A stretch of 50,774 nucleotides of DNA from Porphyromonas sp. (GTDB lineage: Bacteria; Bacteroidota; Bacteroidia; Bacteroidales; Porphyromonadaceae). The stretch lies in NCBI GenBank assembly GCA_029983505.1, contig JASBZK010000013.1:1-50774 (forward strand), written 5' to 3'. Both the position numbers and the translations under genes were made by a program. Positions 17,698 to 26,378 of this stretch are shown in pieces. The notes beneath the pieces are model-generated. The model was not told the origin of the DNA. It saw only the letters and a program-made list of their open reading frames with translations, and did no database searches. The first letter of the stretch is position 1, and every line of letters begins with the position of its first letter.

Positions 17698-17820
17698 AGG
17701 TGTGTATAAAGTTCGAAATGCAAGGCGCTGAGACTGAGGGCGACGGGAGCGTACTAAGGTACTCTTGGCCGTGTCCCGAATGCCGAAACGGGCGCAGCAG
17801 TTCGGACTTTTGACACACCT
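17698..17820. mobile_element. MITE-like element, copy 1
   Basis: A 123-bp segment is bounded by 20-bp terminal inverted repeats (17698-17717 and 17801-17820) matching at 17 of 20 positions. The core begins ATGCAAGGCGCTGAG and ends CGCAGCAG, as in copies 2 and 3, but its ends differ from theirs. It encodes nothing. Non-autonomous transposition is inferred only from the structure. Confidence 0.6.
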
Positions 17821-17903
17821 TCCGCTAAATTCTGGCTGATTTCCGGTACGTACCGGGAAAATGGCGAGACACAGACCCGGACGATACCCCGGGTCTGTGT
17901 CTT
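17820..17903. repeat. 46-bp-period palindrome array C (two units)
   Basis: Unit 1 (17820-17857) is degenerate but ends in the perfect 14-nt palindrome CCGGTACGTACCGG (17843-17856). Unit 2 (17866-17903) contains a perfect 14-bp stem (17867-17880 and 17889-17902). The 8-nt spacer is kept. Confidence 0.7.
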
Positions 17904-17912
17904 TTGTTTTTC
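17867..17912 (+). terminator. Terminator-like stem in array C
   Basis: A perfect 14-bp GC-rich stem with an 8-nt loop is followed by TTTGTTTTTC on the plus strand. It has the form of an intrinsic terminator and is likely the effective end of nqr transcripts. It is also unit 2 of the palindrome array. Confidence 0.65.
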
Positions 17913-18089
17913 TCGGCCTGTACCCCGCCCGTATCCCGAAAGCAACCGGGAGCAGATGAGAGGCTATGCAAGGGGGTCATCAAAGGTAATAAAAGGCAAA
18001 GAGTAGGGTAGGTGAGGTTAATCTCCGTAAAACGTACTTCAAGAGTCGCATATATAAAGATATGAAGTGTTAAAATACAAGGCGGGGCA

Positions 18090-18121
18090 TTTGTTAAATC
18101 CGAAATCTTTCCGTTACTTTG
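18090..18121 (+). promoter_or_regulatory. Predicted htrA promoter
   Basis: TTTG at 18090-18093, a 20-nt spacer, then TTACTTTG at 18114-18121 fit the Bacteroidota TTTG-N19/21-TAnnTTTG promoter with one mismatch. The predicted leader to the ATG at 18387 is about 260 nt and contains MITE copy 2. Confidence 0.5.
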
Positions 18122-18150
18122 TATAGCAAGTTAGAGAGAAACCCCTCTAA

Positions 18151-18277
18151 GAGGTCTTTGCATAGCACCTCATCTGCTTCGTTGCTTTCGCGTCTCGGGC
18201 TTAGTCGTGTACGTAAAGTACACTCCTTTCGCCCTCCTCCTTAGCGCCTTGCGTCTGAGGCACTCTGCAAAGACCTC
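18151..18277. mobile_element. MITE-like element, copy 2, in the htrA leader
   Basis: A 127-bp segment has 15-bp terminal inverted repeats (18151-18165 and 18263-18277, 14 of 15 matching). Its core reads in the opposite orientation to copies 1 and 3. It lies between the predicted promoter at 18090-18121 and the htrA start codon. Confidence 0.65.
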
Positions 18278-18386
18278 CACGAAGAACTCCGTTTCTCGTG
18301 TGTAAGAGACCTTCTTGCGGCAGTCTCTCTGTACGTGCATTATTACTTTAAGAAACTATTTATCGACTACAAGACGTATCGCACTT

Positions 18387-19892
18387 ATGAAGAAAAAAGT
18401 ACTGACCGTTTTACTTTTGGGCATCGCAATGGTGGCAGCCGCCTTTGGTGGAGCCGTCATCTATGATCATTTTTATGCGGACAAGGGTAGTCACAGCGAC
18501 TACTCTTCACTCTTCAGCGGACAGGGTAGAGCCCTCAACGCCTCTTATGCCCCCGGGGGCGTCCCCGAGGATTTCGTAGAGGCTGCGGCAGCCGCCATCG
18601 ACGGAGTGGTACACATCAGAGGCGAGATAAGCGCCCCTCAGCAGAGCGAGAGCCAGATGATCGACCCCTTTGAGTTCTTCTTCGGGATGCCTATGCCCCG
18701 CCAGCAGATGCCTCAAGACCAAGGACGCGGTCAAGAGCGGCGCCCGTATGCCGAGGTCTTCGGCTCTGGTGTCATCATCTCCACGGACGGCTACATCATC
18801 ACGAATAACCACGTGATCGAAAATACGGACAAGCTCTTCGTGACGCTCAACGACAACGAGGAGTTCCCCGCTACCGTCATCGGCACAGACCCTTCTACGG
18901 ACATCGCCCTCATCAAGATCAAGGCCAATAACCTCAAGCCCATCCCCATCGGCAATTCCGAAGCCCTCAAAGTGGGCGAATGGGTACTCGCCATCGGCAA
19001 CCCCTTTAACCTCTCCTCCACGGTTACCGCGGGCATAGTCTCCGCGAAAGGAAGGAGCACCATGGCAGGCGGCGACCTTAAGGTGGCCTCTTTTATCCAG
19101 ACCGATGCCGTCGTCAATAAAGGCAACAGTGGCGGCGCCCTCGTCAATACGCGTGGAGAGCTCGTCGGCATCAATACCATGATTTACTCTCAGACAGGGA
19201 GCTACGCCGGCTACTCCTTCGCCGTGCCCATGAGCATCGCCTCGAAGGTTGTGGCAGACCTCAAGCAGTACGGCACCGTGCAGCGCGCGGTCCTCGGCAT
19301 CATCGGCGGCACGGTAAATAGCGCCGCCAAGGAGGAATTTGACCTCAAAGTGAACGAAGGCGCCGTGGTGGCCGACTTCCCCCCGATTTCTTCCGCCAAG
19401 CAGGCCGGCATCGAGAAGGGCGACGTAATCACGGGCATCAACGGTACAAGCGTCCGCTCCATGGCACAAGTGCAAGAGCAGATTGCCCAGCTTAACCCCG
19501 GTGACGTGGCTAAGATTACCGTAGACCGCAAGGGGGTAACGAAGACCTTCAACGTCCAGCTCAAAAACGCCCAGGGCAACACCAAGGTGGTCGAAAAGCA
19601 AACCACCGGAGACATCGGAGCCGCCTTCGTCAAACTGACGAAAGAAGAAAAGCAGGAGCTCGGCATCAGCCGCGGCATCAAGGTGGCCGGCGTGTCGGAC
19701 GGGAAGTTCAGAGAAGCAGGTATCCGCAAAGGCTTCGTCATCCTTGCCATCAATAACGTCAGCGTGGATACGCCCCGGGAAGCGAACGACCTCATCGAAA
19801 AAGTCATCGCCTCTTCGCCCGACAAAGTCCTCTTCATCAAGGGGATGAACGACCGCGGAGACGTCGTCTACACGGCAGTGGATCTGCGCTAA
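18387..19892 (+). CDS. Periplasmic serine protease HtrA/DegP/DegQ
   Basis: A 501-residue trypsin-like protease with two PDZ domains, responsible for periplasmic protein quality control. The ATG at 18387 (MKKKVLTVLLLG) opens a signal peptide or anchor (residues 1-25); an in-frame start 24 codons upstream adds only polar residues. The catalytic triad is His142 (TNNHVIE), Asp172 (STDIALIK) and Ser248 (GNSGGALVN). PDZ1 spans about 303-400 and PDZ2 about 415-495. A Q/M/P-rich insertion (about 84-118) before the protease core resembles the LA loop of DegP. Because of the long leader, expression may respond to the MITE. Confidence 0.93.
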   Translation: MKKKVLTVLLLGIAMVAAAFGGAVIYDHFYADKGSHSDYSSLFSGQGRALNASYAPGGVPEDFVEAAAAAIDGVVHIRGEISAPQQSESQMIDPFEFFFGMPMPRQQMPQDQGRGQERRPYAEVFGSGVIISTDGYIITNNHVIENTDKLFVTLNDNEEFPATVIGTDPSTDIALIKIKANNLKPIPIGNSEALKVGEWVLAIGNPFNLSSTVTAGIVSAKGRSTMAGGDLKVASFIQTDAVVNKGNSGGALVNTRGELVGINTMIYSQTGSYAGYSFAVPMSIASKVVADLKQYGTVQRAVLGIIGGTVNSAAKEEFDLKVNEGAVVADFPPISSAKQAGIEKGDVITGINGTSVRSMAQVQEQIAQLNPGDVAKITVDRKGVTKTFNVQLKNAQGNTKVVEKQTTGDIGAAFVKLTKEEKQELGISRGIKVAGVSDGKFREAGIRKGFVILAINNVSVDTPREANDLIEKVIASSPDKVLFIKGMNDRGDVVYTAVDLR

Positions 19893-20111
19893 ATAAAAAA
19901 GTGGATTTTTTCTCCGTCGGATTAAACCTTTGTCTCTTTCCTGCATCACAAAGGAAAAGATAGAGAAATGAGTAACCTGATTCGAAATTTTTGACATACA
20001 GATTGGTTTGAAGTGTTTTCAGCCCGTTTCGAGCCGCAGCGACTTGAAAACCGGGCAAGTCTTCCAACAAGAGACGAAGCATTTTTTGAAGTTGATTTTG
20101 TTGTTTTTGTG

Positions 20112-20155
20112 ACGAAAGAAGCTCCACCTCGGATGAGAGGCGGGGCTTCTTCATT
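20112..20155. terminator. Hairpin between htrA and the ABC importer
   Basis: GAAGCTCCACCTC and GAGGCGGGGCTTC (near 20118-20149) pair over 13 positions with one mismatch and a G-U pair, followed by TTCTTCATT on the plus strand. It lies over 220 bp after the htrA stop, so it may terminate read-through rather than the primary transcript. Confidence 0.4.
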
Positions 20156-20198
20156 GTAGGGGGCGGAATATAATAAGTGACTTATTTCTTATTTCTTC

Positions 20199-20282
20199 GA
20201 GATACAGACCAAGGAGATCGTCCCGGTACGTGTCTCGATGTGGCGAAATACAGGCCGGGAAGATCTTCCCGGTACGTGTCTC
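20199..20282. repeat. 46-bp-period palindrome array D (two units)
   Basis: Units 20199-20236 and 20245-20282 are the best-preserved pair in the window. Both begin GAGATACAG or GAAATACAG, have a central GATC, and end in CCCGGTACGTGTCTC. The array ends 41 bp before the -7 box at 20324. Apart from this array and the hairpin near 20118, 19893-20361 holds no gene I can support. Confidence 0.8.
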
Positions 20283-20323
20283 ATTTCTGTCCACGGTATG
20301 ATGGGTAAACAGCCGAAAAGCGG

Positions 20324-20331
20324 TACATTTG
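20324..20331 (+). promoter_or_regulatory. -7 box of the ABC importer operon
   Basis: TACATTTG matches TAnnTTTG and lies 30 bp before the ATG at 20362. Confidence 0.55.
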
Positions 20332-20361
20332 CAGATAAGTTTACACATCGCCAAAATCATT

Positions 20362-21324
20362 ATGCACAGACTCACAGCTCACATCACAGCCACAGCGCTC
20401 CTTCTGGTCGGTTTGCCGATCCTTTTTGCGGGATGCGGTAGTTCGGAAAAAGAAGATTCGTCCAAGGACGAGACCGGGACCGTACAGTCCCTGAAAATCG
20501 GGGCAATGCCCTCGATGGACATCCTCCCCTTTCTCGTCGCACAGAAGGTCGGCGCTTACGACTCCCTCGGACTGAACCTTGAGGTGGTCAAGTTTTACTC
20601 GGCCAACGACCGGGATGCCGCACTCCAATCCGGCAATGTCGACGGCACCGTCATCGACTATACGGGCGCAATGATGCAGCAGGCCGCGGGCATCCCGCTC
20701 CGTCTCGTGATGAAGCTGGACGGCTATTTCCATATGATCGCCCGCCCGGGCTTCGGGGGAGAAGACCTTGCGGCGCTCAAAGGGACGAAAATCGGCGTCT
20801 CGAGCAATACCGTCATCGAATACGCCACGGATATGATGCTCCGTAGGGTAGGACTCTCCGATAAGGACGTCACGAAAGTGGAAGTCAATAAGATCCCGCT
20901 CCGCATGGAGATGCTTCGCGGCGGGAAGATAGACGCGTCCGTCCTTCCCGATCCCTTTATCACCATCACCACCGCAGGCGGTATGCGTACCCTTGCCTCC
21001 ACCCGGGAGATGGGCATCCGTGTCACCGGGCTTATCCTCAGCACGCAAGCAGTGGACGAAAAGAAAGAGGCCGCACGCCTTTTGCTTCAAGGGTACGACC
21101 TGGGTGTGGACTACATCCTCAGTCATCCGGTTTCGGACATCAAGGAGATTTTAGAAAAAGACTTGGGCTTTCCTCCCGAACTCGTCGAGCAAGTCGCCCT
21201 GCCCAAATACACCCACAAGGAAAAGCCCGCTCAGACCGACTTGGACGCCACCCTCGACTGGCTCCTCTCCAAGGGGTTGGTGCCGGAGAGCTATAAGGCC
21301 GACAGCCTTTTGGCAGACCTCTGA
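20362..21324 (+). CDS. ABC importer substrate-binding lipoprotein (NMT1/SsuA type)
   Basis: A 320-residue lipoprotein. The ATG at 20362 gives a signal peptide ending FAGC (Cys25). The mature protein has the NMT1/SsuA/TauA pattern: KIGAMPSMDILPFLVAQKVGAYDSLGLNLEVV at the start, then a mid-domain with GTKIGVSSNTVIEYATDMML. The family binds nitrate, sulfonates, taurine, riboflavin or thiamine pyrimidine precursors; the ligand cannot be read here, and no TPP or FMN riboswitch is seen in the leader. It is followed after 10 bp by its ATPase gene. Confidence 0.87.
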   Translation: MHRLTAHITATALLLVGLPILFAGCGSSEKEDSSKDETGTVQSLKIGAMPSMDILPFLVAQKVGAYDSLGLNLEVVKFYSANDRDAALQSGNVDGTVIDYTGAMMQQAAGIPLRLVMKLDGYFHMIARPGFGGEDLAALKGTKIGVSSNTVIEYATDMMLRRVGLSDKDVTKVEVNKIPLRMEMLRGGKIDASVLPDPFITITTAGGMRTLASTREMGIRVTGLILSTQAVDEKKEAARLLLQGYDLGVDYILSHPVSDIKEILEKDLGFPPELVEQVALPKYTHKEKPAQTDLDATLDWLLSKGLVPESYKADSLLADL

Positions 21325-21334
21325 GGCGGATATA

Positions 21335-22026
<692 letters not shown>

Positions 22027-22030
<4 letters not shown>

Positions 22031-22779
22031 GCAGAGCCACCCTTTCTTCATCGGCTTGGAAGATCGCCGTGGGTATCTTCGTGGTGAACCTTGTCTGGTT
22101 TGTCGCTGCCGTCACGCTCCGTATGCCGGTTCTCGTGAATCCCATAGAGGTCTATGCCCGCCTTGGTCAGGTTCTACGGGAAGGGATGTGGACGCACCTT
22201 GTGGCAAGCTTGTGGCGCATCGTCCTCGGGCTTGCGGTATCGCTCTTTCTGGCTCTCGTGACGGCACTCTTTATGTTCCGTTTCCGCAAAGTCGGGGGCA
22301 TCATCGATGCCGTCGTGTATTTCCTGTATCCCGTGCCAAAGCTGGCACTCCTCCCAGTGGTGATGCTCCTTATGGGGCTTGGCGACGCGGCCAAAGTGAC
22401 GATGATCGTCCTCATCATCCTCTTTCAGCTCATCGTGGCGATACGTGACAGTCTGAGACAGATTCCCCGGGAGAATTTTCTCACCCTGACGTCTCTTGGC
22501 GCAAGTGGCTTCCAGTTGCTTCATCACTTGATTCTGCCGTCCGTCCTCCCGTCCGTCCTCTCTGCGCTCCGTGTGGCCACGGGTACCGCCATCTCCGTAC
22601 TTTTCGTTACCGAGACGTATGGCACGGACAGGGGTATGGGTTACTACATCGTGGACGCGTGGATGAGGGTGGATTATCCCGATATGTACGCGGGGATTGT
22701 CCTCTTGAGTCTGACGGGCTTCCTCCTCTTCCTCCTCTCCGACCTGACGGAGCGGTTACTTACGCCGTGGCGCCGGTGA
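22027..22779 (+). CDS. ABC importer permease (SsuC/TauC type)
   Basis: A 250-residue inner-membrane permease with about six transmembrane helices. The EAA-type loop near the middle reads FLTLTSLGASGFQLLHHLILPSVLPS, which contacts the ATPase. It completes a one-binding-protein, one-ATPase, one-permease importer. It starts inside the ATPase stop (ATGA). Confidence 0.9.
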
Positions 22780-22796
22780 CAGGTGCAGGCTTTCGG

Positions 22797-22880
22797 GAGG
22801 TACAGACCGGGGATTTTGTCCCGGTACGGGCGAAAAGGGAAGGGGCGTCTGTATCTCATTCAGCCGAGATACGTACCGGG
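22797..22880. repeat. 46-bp-period palindrome array E (two units)
   Basis: Unit 1 (22797-22834) has GTACAGACCGGGG and GTCCCGGTACGGG. Unit 2 (22843-22880) carries a nested hairpin, GTATCTC (22851-22857) with GAGATAC (22866-22872), and ends GTACCGGG. It ends 41 bp before the -7 box at 22922. The interval 22780-23069 holds no gene. Confidence 0.7.
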
Positions 22881-22921
22881 GGAAAAAGCTCCTCCAAATA
22901 GGGGACAGGAGAGAAAAAAGG

Positions 22922-22929
22922 TATCTTTG
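22922..22929 (+). promoter_or_regulatory. -7 box upstream of the histidine phosphatase
   Basis: TATCTTTG matches TAnnTTTG; the leader to the ATG at 23070 would be about 135 nt. Confidence 0.5.
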
Positions 22930-23069
22930 TATGGGAAGTTGCCGGGGTGTGGCGAAAGCGGGGGCAGGAAAGCCAGATTTTGCCGAATCATAAGGTAAGA
23001 GAGCCCCGGGCGGTAAAACTTCCATTTTTTATTTTACTCAGCGAAACTCAGCACAACACATACCCCGAA

Positions 23070-23621
23070 ATGGTCACCATTGATTGGATCCGACACACTT
23101 CCCTCCAAGTCACCGGAGCGATCTGCTACGGCAGAACCGATGTCGATGTCTCAGAAACGTTTGAAACGGAAGCGGCTACCGTCAAGTCCGTACTTGACAC
23201 CCGGACTTACGTCGCCGCGTACTCCAGCCCTCTGAGACGGGCAAGGAAGCTCGCCGATTTTGCAGGTATGGACGCCAAGCCCGACCCGCGTGTTATGGAG
23301 CGGGATTTTGGAGAGTGGGAGATGAGACCTTGGGCTGAGGTCTTCAACTCGCTCCGCACTTCGGGCGGGAATACTGACTACTCCGAGCACCTCGAGCTTC
23401 TGGCACCTCCGGGTGGCGAGACCATCAACCGGCTCATCGGACGCGTGAAAGATTTCATCGAGGAGGTGCGTAAGAGCCACGAAGGTCGTATCGCCGTCTT
23501 CTGCCACGGCGGTGTGATCAACTCCGCCCGTTTCCTCAATGGCGAGCTTGACATCGAGCACCTCTTTGTCCACGTCCCGGACTATGGTTCCATCACCACG
23601 ATAGACTATCCGACACTGTAA
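23070..23621 (+). CDS. Histidine phosphatase family protein (CobC-like)
   Basis: A 183-residue protein. The ATG at 23070 gives MVTIDWIRHTS, placing the phosphohistidine motif (RHT instead of the usual RHG) at residues 8-10, where the family has it. Other marks are YSSPLRRARKLADF, ERDFGEWEM and the second catalytic His in VFCHGGVINSARF. It looks most like alpha-ribazole phosphatase-type members, but no cobalamin genes are nearby, so the substrate is open. It precedes the cation exchanger gene by 13 bp. Confidence 0.85.
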   Translation: MVTIDWIRHTSLQVTGAICYGRTDVDVSETFETEAATVKSVLDTRTYVAAYSSPLRRARKLADFAGMDAKPDPRVMERDFGEWEMRPWAEVFNSLRTSGGNTDYSEHLELLAPPGGETINRLIGRVKDFIEEVRKSHEGRIAVFCHGGVINSARFLNGELDIEHLFVHVPDYGSITTIDYPTL

Positions 23622-23634
23622 ATACTACCCCGTT

Positions 23635-24645
23635 ATGTGGCTCCAACTCATCCTCGTCGTCGCTGGTGTCGTTATGATTCTCTTCGGCGCCAATTACCTC
23701 ACTGAAGGAGCGGCTGCACTGGCTGCCCGCTTCAAGATTCCCCAGCTCATTATCGGGCTTACGGTCGTCGCATTCGGCACCAGCGCCCCGGAGCTCACCG
23801 TCTCTGTGCTCGGTTCGCTCCAAGGCAACGGAGGCATCGCCGTGGGCAACGTGATCGGCAGCAATATCTTAAATATCTTCGCCATCCTCGGCATCGCGGC
23901 TATGATCACGCCCCTTGACGTGGACAAAAACTCCCGTCTCTACGACATCCCCATCGCCATCCTCGCCTCCCTCATTCTCGCCGTCCTCCTTCTGGATTCC
24001 GTCCTCGACGGACGCCCCAGCGACATCACGCGGGCGGAAGCTCTGGTGCTTGTCCTGATGGGCATCCTCTTCGTCCTCTATAACATATTTATGGCGAAAA
24101 GGAGCATCCGGATGAAAAAAGCCGAAGAGCAGGTTGCCGAAGAGTCGGAAGCCCCTCTAAGGCAACGCTCTTTCTTCTACATCTTCCTTTCCATAGCCGT
24201 GGGGCTGGGGCTTCTCGTATGGGGATCGAACGTCTTTGTGGATAATGCTGCCGCCTTTGCCGCTTCCCTCGGTGTAAGCGAGACGCTCATCGGGCTTACG
24301 CTCGTCTCCTGGGGTACCTCTGCCCCGGAGCTTGCTACAAGCGTCGTGGCGGCCATCAAGAAAGATTCCGGCATAGCTGTGGGCAATATCATCGGCAGCA
24401 ACATTTTCAATATCTTTTTTGTCCTCGGCATAGCGGGTACGGTGCATCCGCTCTTGGGGTTGAGCTTTACGTATCTCGACCTCTTCGTGCAGCTCTTCGG
24501 CACGCTCATTTTGCTCTGCTTTGCCATCTGGATCGGTAAGGACAAGATCACCCGCCCGGAGGGTGCTGTCCTGGCACTCATTTTCGCTGCTTATACGGCG
24601 CTTATTATCGTCAGAGAGATGGGCGCGGTGGGTGTGGTTTTTTGA
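23635..24645 (+). CDS. Calcium/sodium antiporter (CaCA family, YrbG-like)
   Basis: A 336-residue inner-membrane exchanger with about ten helices in two inverted repeats. The duplicated alpha motifs are clear: GTSAPELTVSVLGSLQGNGG with GNVIGSNILNI near residues 48-83, and WGTSAPELATSVVAAIKKDS with GNIIGSNIFNI near 223-263. A charged cytoplasmic loop (about 155-180, KKAEEQVAEESE) separates the halves. It probably exports Ca2+ in exchange for Na+, drawing on the sodium gradient that the Nqr pump could supply. Ion specificity is inferred. Confidence 0.92.
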   Translation: MWLQLILVVAGVVMILFGANYLTEGAAALAARFKIPQLIIGLTVVAFGTSAPELTVSVLGSLQGNGGIAVGNVIGSNILNIFAILGIAAMITPLDVDKNSRLYDIPIAILASLILAVLLLDSVLDGRPSDITRAEALVLVLMGILFVLYNIFMAKRSIRMKKAEEQVAEESEAPLRQRSFFYIFLSIAVGLGLLVWGSNVFVDNAAAFAASLGVSETLIGLTLVSWGTSAPELATSVVAAIKKDSGIAVGNIIGSNIFNIFFVLGIAGTVHPLLGLSFTYLDLFVQLFGTLILLCFAIWIGKDKITRPEGAVLALIFAAYTALIIVREMGAVGVVF

Positions 24646-24697
24646 TGCGGGTCGGAGTCTCCCGGAGTATTTCGTGAGAATCCCGTCATATCTTTAG

Positions 24698-25603
24698 TTG
24701 AGCGCAAAGAAATTGAACTTCCATAGATTTATCCTCGCGCTTGTTGTGCTGCTCGGACTGACGTCTTGCAGTGAGGAAAACGCACATCGCGGGGCAGACA
24801 AACCCCTTGTCACCGTAAGCGTAGCCCCGCAGGCTTGGTTTGTGGATCAAATCTCGGGCGGGCTTGTCACGGCTCGTCCGATGGTGCCACGCGTCGCAAA
24901 TCCCGAAGAGTACGACCCTTCGCCACTCGATATTGCGCGTCTCGAAGAGAGTGCCCTTTTCATCTACACCGGTACGTTGCCTTTCGAGATAGCGTGGATA
25001 GACCGCCTCTCCGGTACCGAACCCAAAGTCCTCAACCTCGCAGAGCGAATGCCGCACGACCTGCTCTTTCCGGGTGAAGAGGCGCACGGAGACGGACATA
25101 CCCACCCCTTGGGTGACCCTCATTTCTGGACTTCGTTTGAGGGCGGTAGGCAGATTGCGGAAGTTTCCTTCGAGGCGCTTGTGGGTCTCCTCCCCGGTGA
25201 TTCGACCGTTTTGCGCAAAAATTACGAGGCGCTACTCGCGAAAATATTCGACCTTGAGAACGAGAGCCGCGAGGCCTACGCATCCGACGCTTCCCCCAAA
25301 GCTTTTCTCATCTACCATCCTTCTCTCACCGCATACAGCCGTGAGATGGGACTTCGTCAGCTCGTAATCGAAGAGGACGGCAAAGAGCCTTCGCCGCGTC
25401 ATCTGGCCTCCGTCCTCCACGAAGCCGCCGCAGCGGGTGTGAAGACAGTCTTGGTGCAGAAAGAATTCAACCCATCGGGCAGCCGCTCCGCTGCTAAAGA
25501 GCTCTCGATCAAGACGGTGGAGATTAACCCCTACGACTACGACTGGGAGGGGCAGATGCGCCTCCTTGTCTCCGCACTCACCGAGACCCCGTCCCGCAAA
25601 TGA
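24698..25603 (+). CDS. Zinc/manganese ABC binding lipoprotein (ZnuA/TroA family)
   Basis: A 301-residue cluster A-I binding protein. No in-frame ATG precedes the lipobox LTSC (Cys24), so it must start at a TTG (24698, or 24713); a near-consensus -7 box TATCTTTA at 24689 argues for the later one. A His-rich loop (HGDGHTHPLGDPHFW) supplies one metal ligand, and IYHPSLTAYSREMGL another. At the first ligand position, where the family usually has a His (PHxYEP), this protein reads NPEEYDPSP, a Glu. The stop overlaps the ATPase gene by 4 bp. Confidence 0.87.
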   Translation: MSAKKLNFHRFILALVVLLGLTSCSEENAHRGADKPLVTVSVAPQAWFVDQISGGLVTARPMVPRVANPEEYDPSPLDIARLEESALFIYTGTLPFEIAWIDRLSGTEPKVLNLAERMPHDLLFPGEEAHGDGHTHPLGDPHFWTSFEGGRQIAEVSFEALVGLLPGDSTVLRKNYEALLAKIFDLENESREAYASDASPKAFLIYHPSLTAYSREMGLRQLVIEEDGKEPSPRHLASVLHEAAAAGVKTVLVQKEFNPSGSRSAAKELSIKTVEINPYDYDWEGQMRLLVSALTETPSRK

Positions 25604-26226
25604 ACCGCATCCTCCTCTCTGCCGAAAACCTCACCCTCGGCTATGAGCCGGGAAGCCCCATCCTCGGTGGGGTTTCTTTCGAAGTGCGGGCACTCGATTT
25701 CATCGGTATCTCGGGTCCGAACGGAGGCGGAAAGACGACGCTCATTCGTACACTTTTGGGACTGCTGAACCCCCTATCGGGGCGTATCCTCTATCCCGGA
25801 GGTACCCGTCCGTCGACCGGGTATATGCCGCAACAGAATCGGATCGACCGGAAGTTCCCCATCTCGGTCTCCGAAACGGTGGCGAGCGGTCTCGTGGGCA
25901 CGGACTTCAAGGATCGGAAAGAGCGCATCTCCTGCACGCTTGAGACGGTCGGTATGACGGATTATGCGTCCACGGCCATAGGCGCCCTCAGCGGCGGACA
26001 GCTCCAGCGGGTGCTTCTTGCCCGTGCCTTCGTCTCCTCGCCCGACCTCCTTATCCTCGACGAACCCGACTCCTACGTCGACAGAGCGTTCGGGGAAAAG
26101 CTCTACGAACTCCTCCCCACGCTCAACCGGAAGAGTGCGATCTTGCTGGTGAGCCACGACGAAAGGGCGCTTCGCGAGCTGCCCCGCCGCCATTTCCTCG
26201 TCGACCGCTCTTTCCTCGAATCCTAA
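25600..26226 (+). CDS. Metal ABC transporter ATPase (ZnuC/TroB family)
   Basis: A 208-residue ATPase with Walker A GPNGGGKTT, Q-loop YMPQQNRIDRKFPISV, signature LSGGQLQRVLLAR, Walker B LLILDEPDSYVD and switch His in VSHDERAL. The YMPQQ...FPISV segment is characteristic of zinc/manganese ATPases. No permease gene follows: the next gene encodes DUF4831. The permease must be elsewhere or has been lost. Confidence 0.9.
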   Translation: MNRILLSAENLTLGYEPGSPILGGVSFEVRALDFIGISGPNGGGKTTLIRTLLGLLNPLSGRILYPGGTRPSTGYMPQQNRIDRKFPISVSETVASGLVGTDFKDRKERISCTLETVGMTDYASTAIGALSGGQLQRVLLARAFVSSPDLLILDEPDSYVDRAFGEKLYELLPTLNRKSAILLVSHDERALRELPRRHFLVDRSFLES

Positions 26227-26260
26227 CCCCGTTTGTAAGCAGTTTTGAGTTGGCGCAGCT

Positions 26261-26310
26261 AACGGACGAGGTCAGATGTGGTCAGACTAAGTCGGACAAT
26301 GTCGGACACA
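26261..26310. repeat. 10-bp-phased direct repeats upstream of the DUF4831-bio promoter
   Basis: Four contiguous 10-bp units start at 26271, 26281, 26291 and 26301 with GTCAGA, GTCAGAC, GTCGGAC and GTCGGAC. A weaker fifth unit (26261, with GGAC in register) precedes them. They end 30 bp before the -7 box at 26341 and would all face one side of the helix. An operator is inferred. Confidence 0.55.
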
Positions 26311-26340
26311 ATGGCGGAGGTGGACTTGTGACTAAAAAGG

Positions 26341-26348
26341 TATCTTTG
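26341..26348 (+). promoter_or_regulatory. -7 box of the DUF4831-bio operon
   Basis: TATCTTTG matches TAnnTTTG and lies 30 bp before the ATG at 26379. There is no TTTG at the usual -33 distance, which would fit a promoter needing an activator bound at the phased repeats. Confidence 0.55.
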
Positions 26349-26378
26349 TATAAGAAACAAATAGACGGTGCTTTTTAG

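Noticed and set aside
19837..20154. A 105-codon minus-strand frame starting MKKPRLSSEVELLSSQKQQNQ between htrA and the ABC importer
   Set aside because: It starts within a terminator-like hairpin, ends inside the htrA coding region, and its second half has no protein-like pattern. No promoter box was found. It might be a conserved intergenic repeat that happens to be open, so it is not annotated as a gene.
20283..20361. TPP or FMN riboswitch upstream of the NMT1-type importer
   Set aside because: The leader after the -7 box is only about 25 nt, and none of the conserved riboswitch cores is visible.
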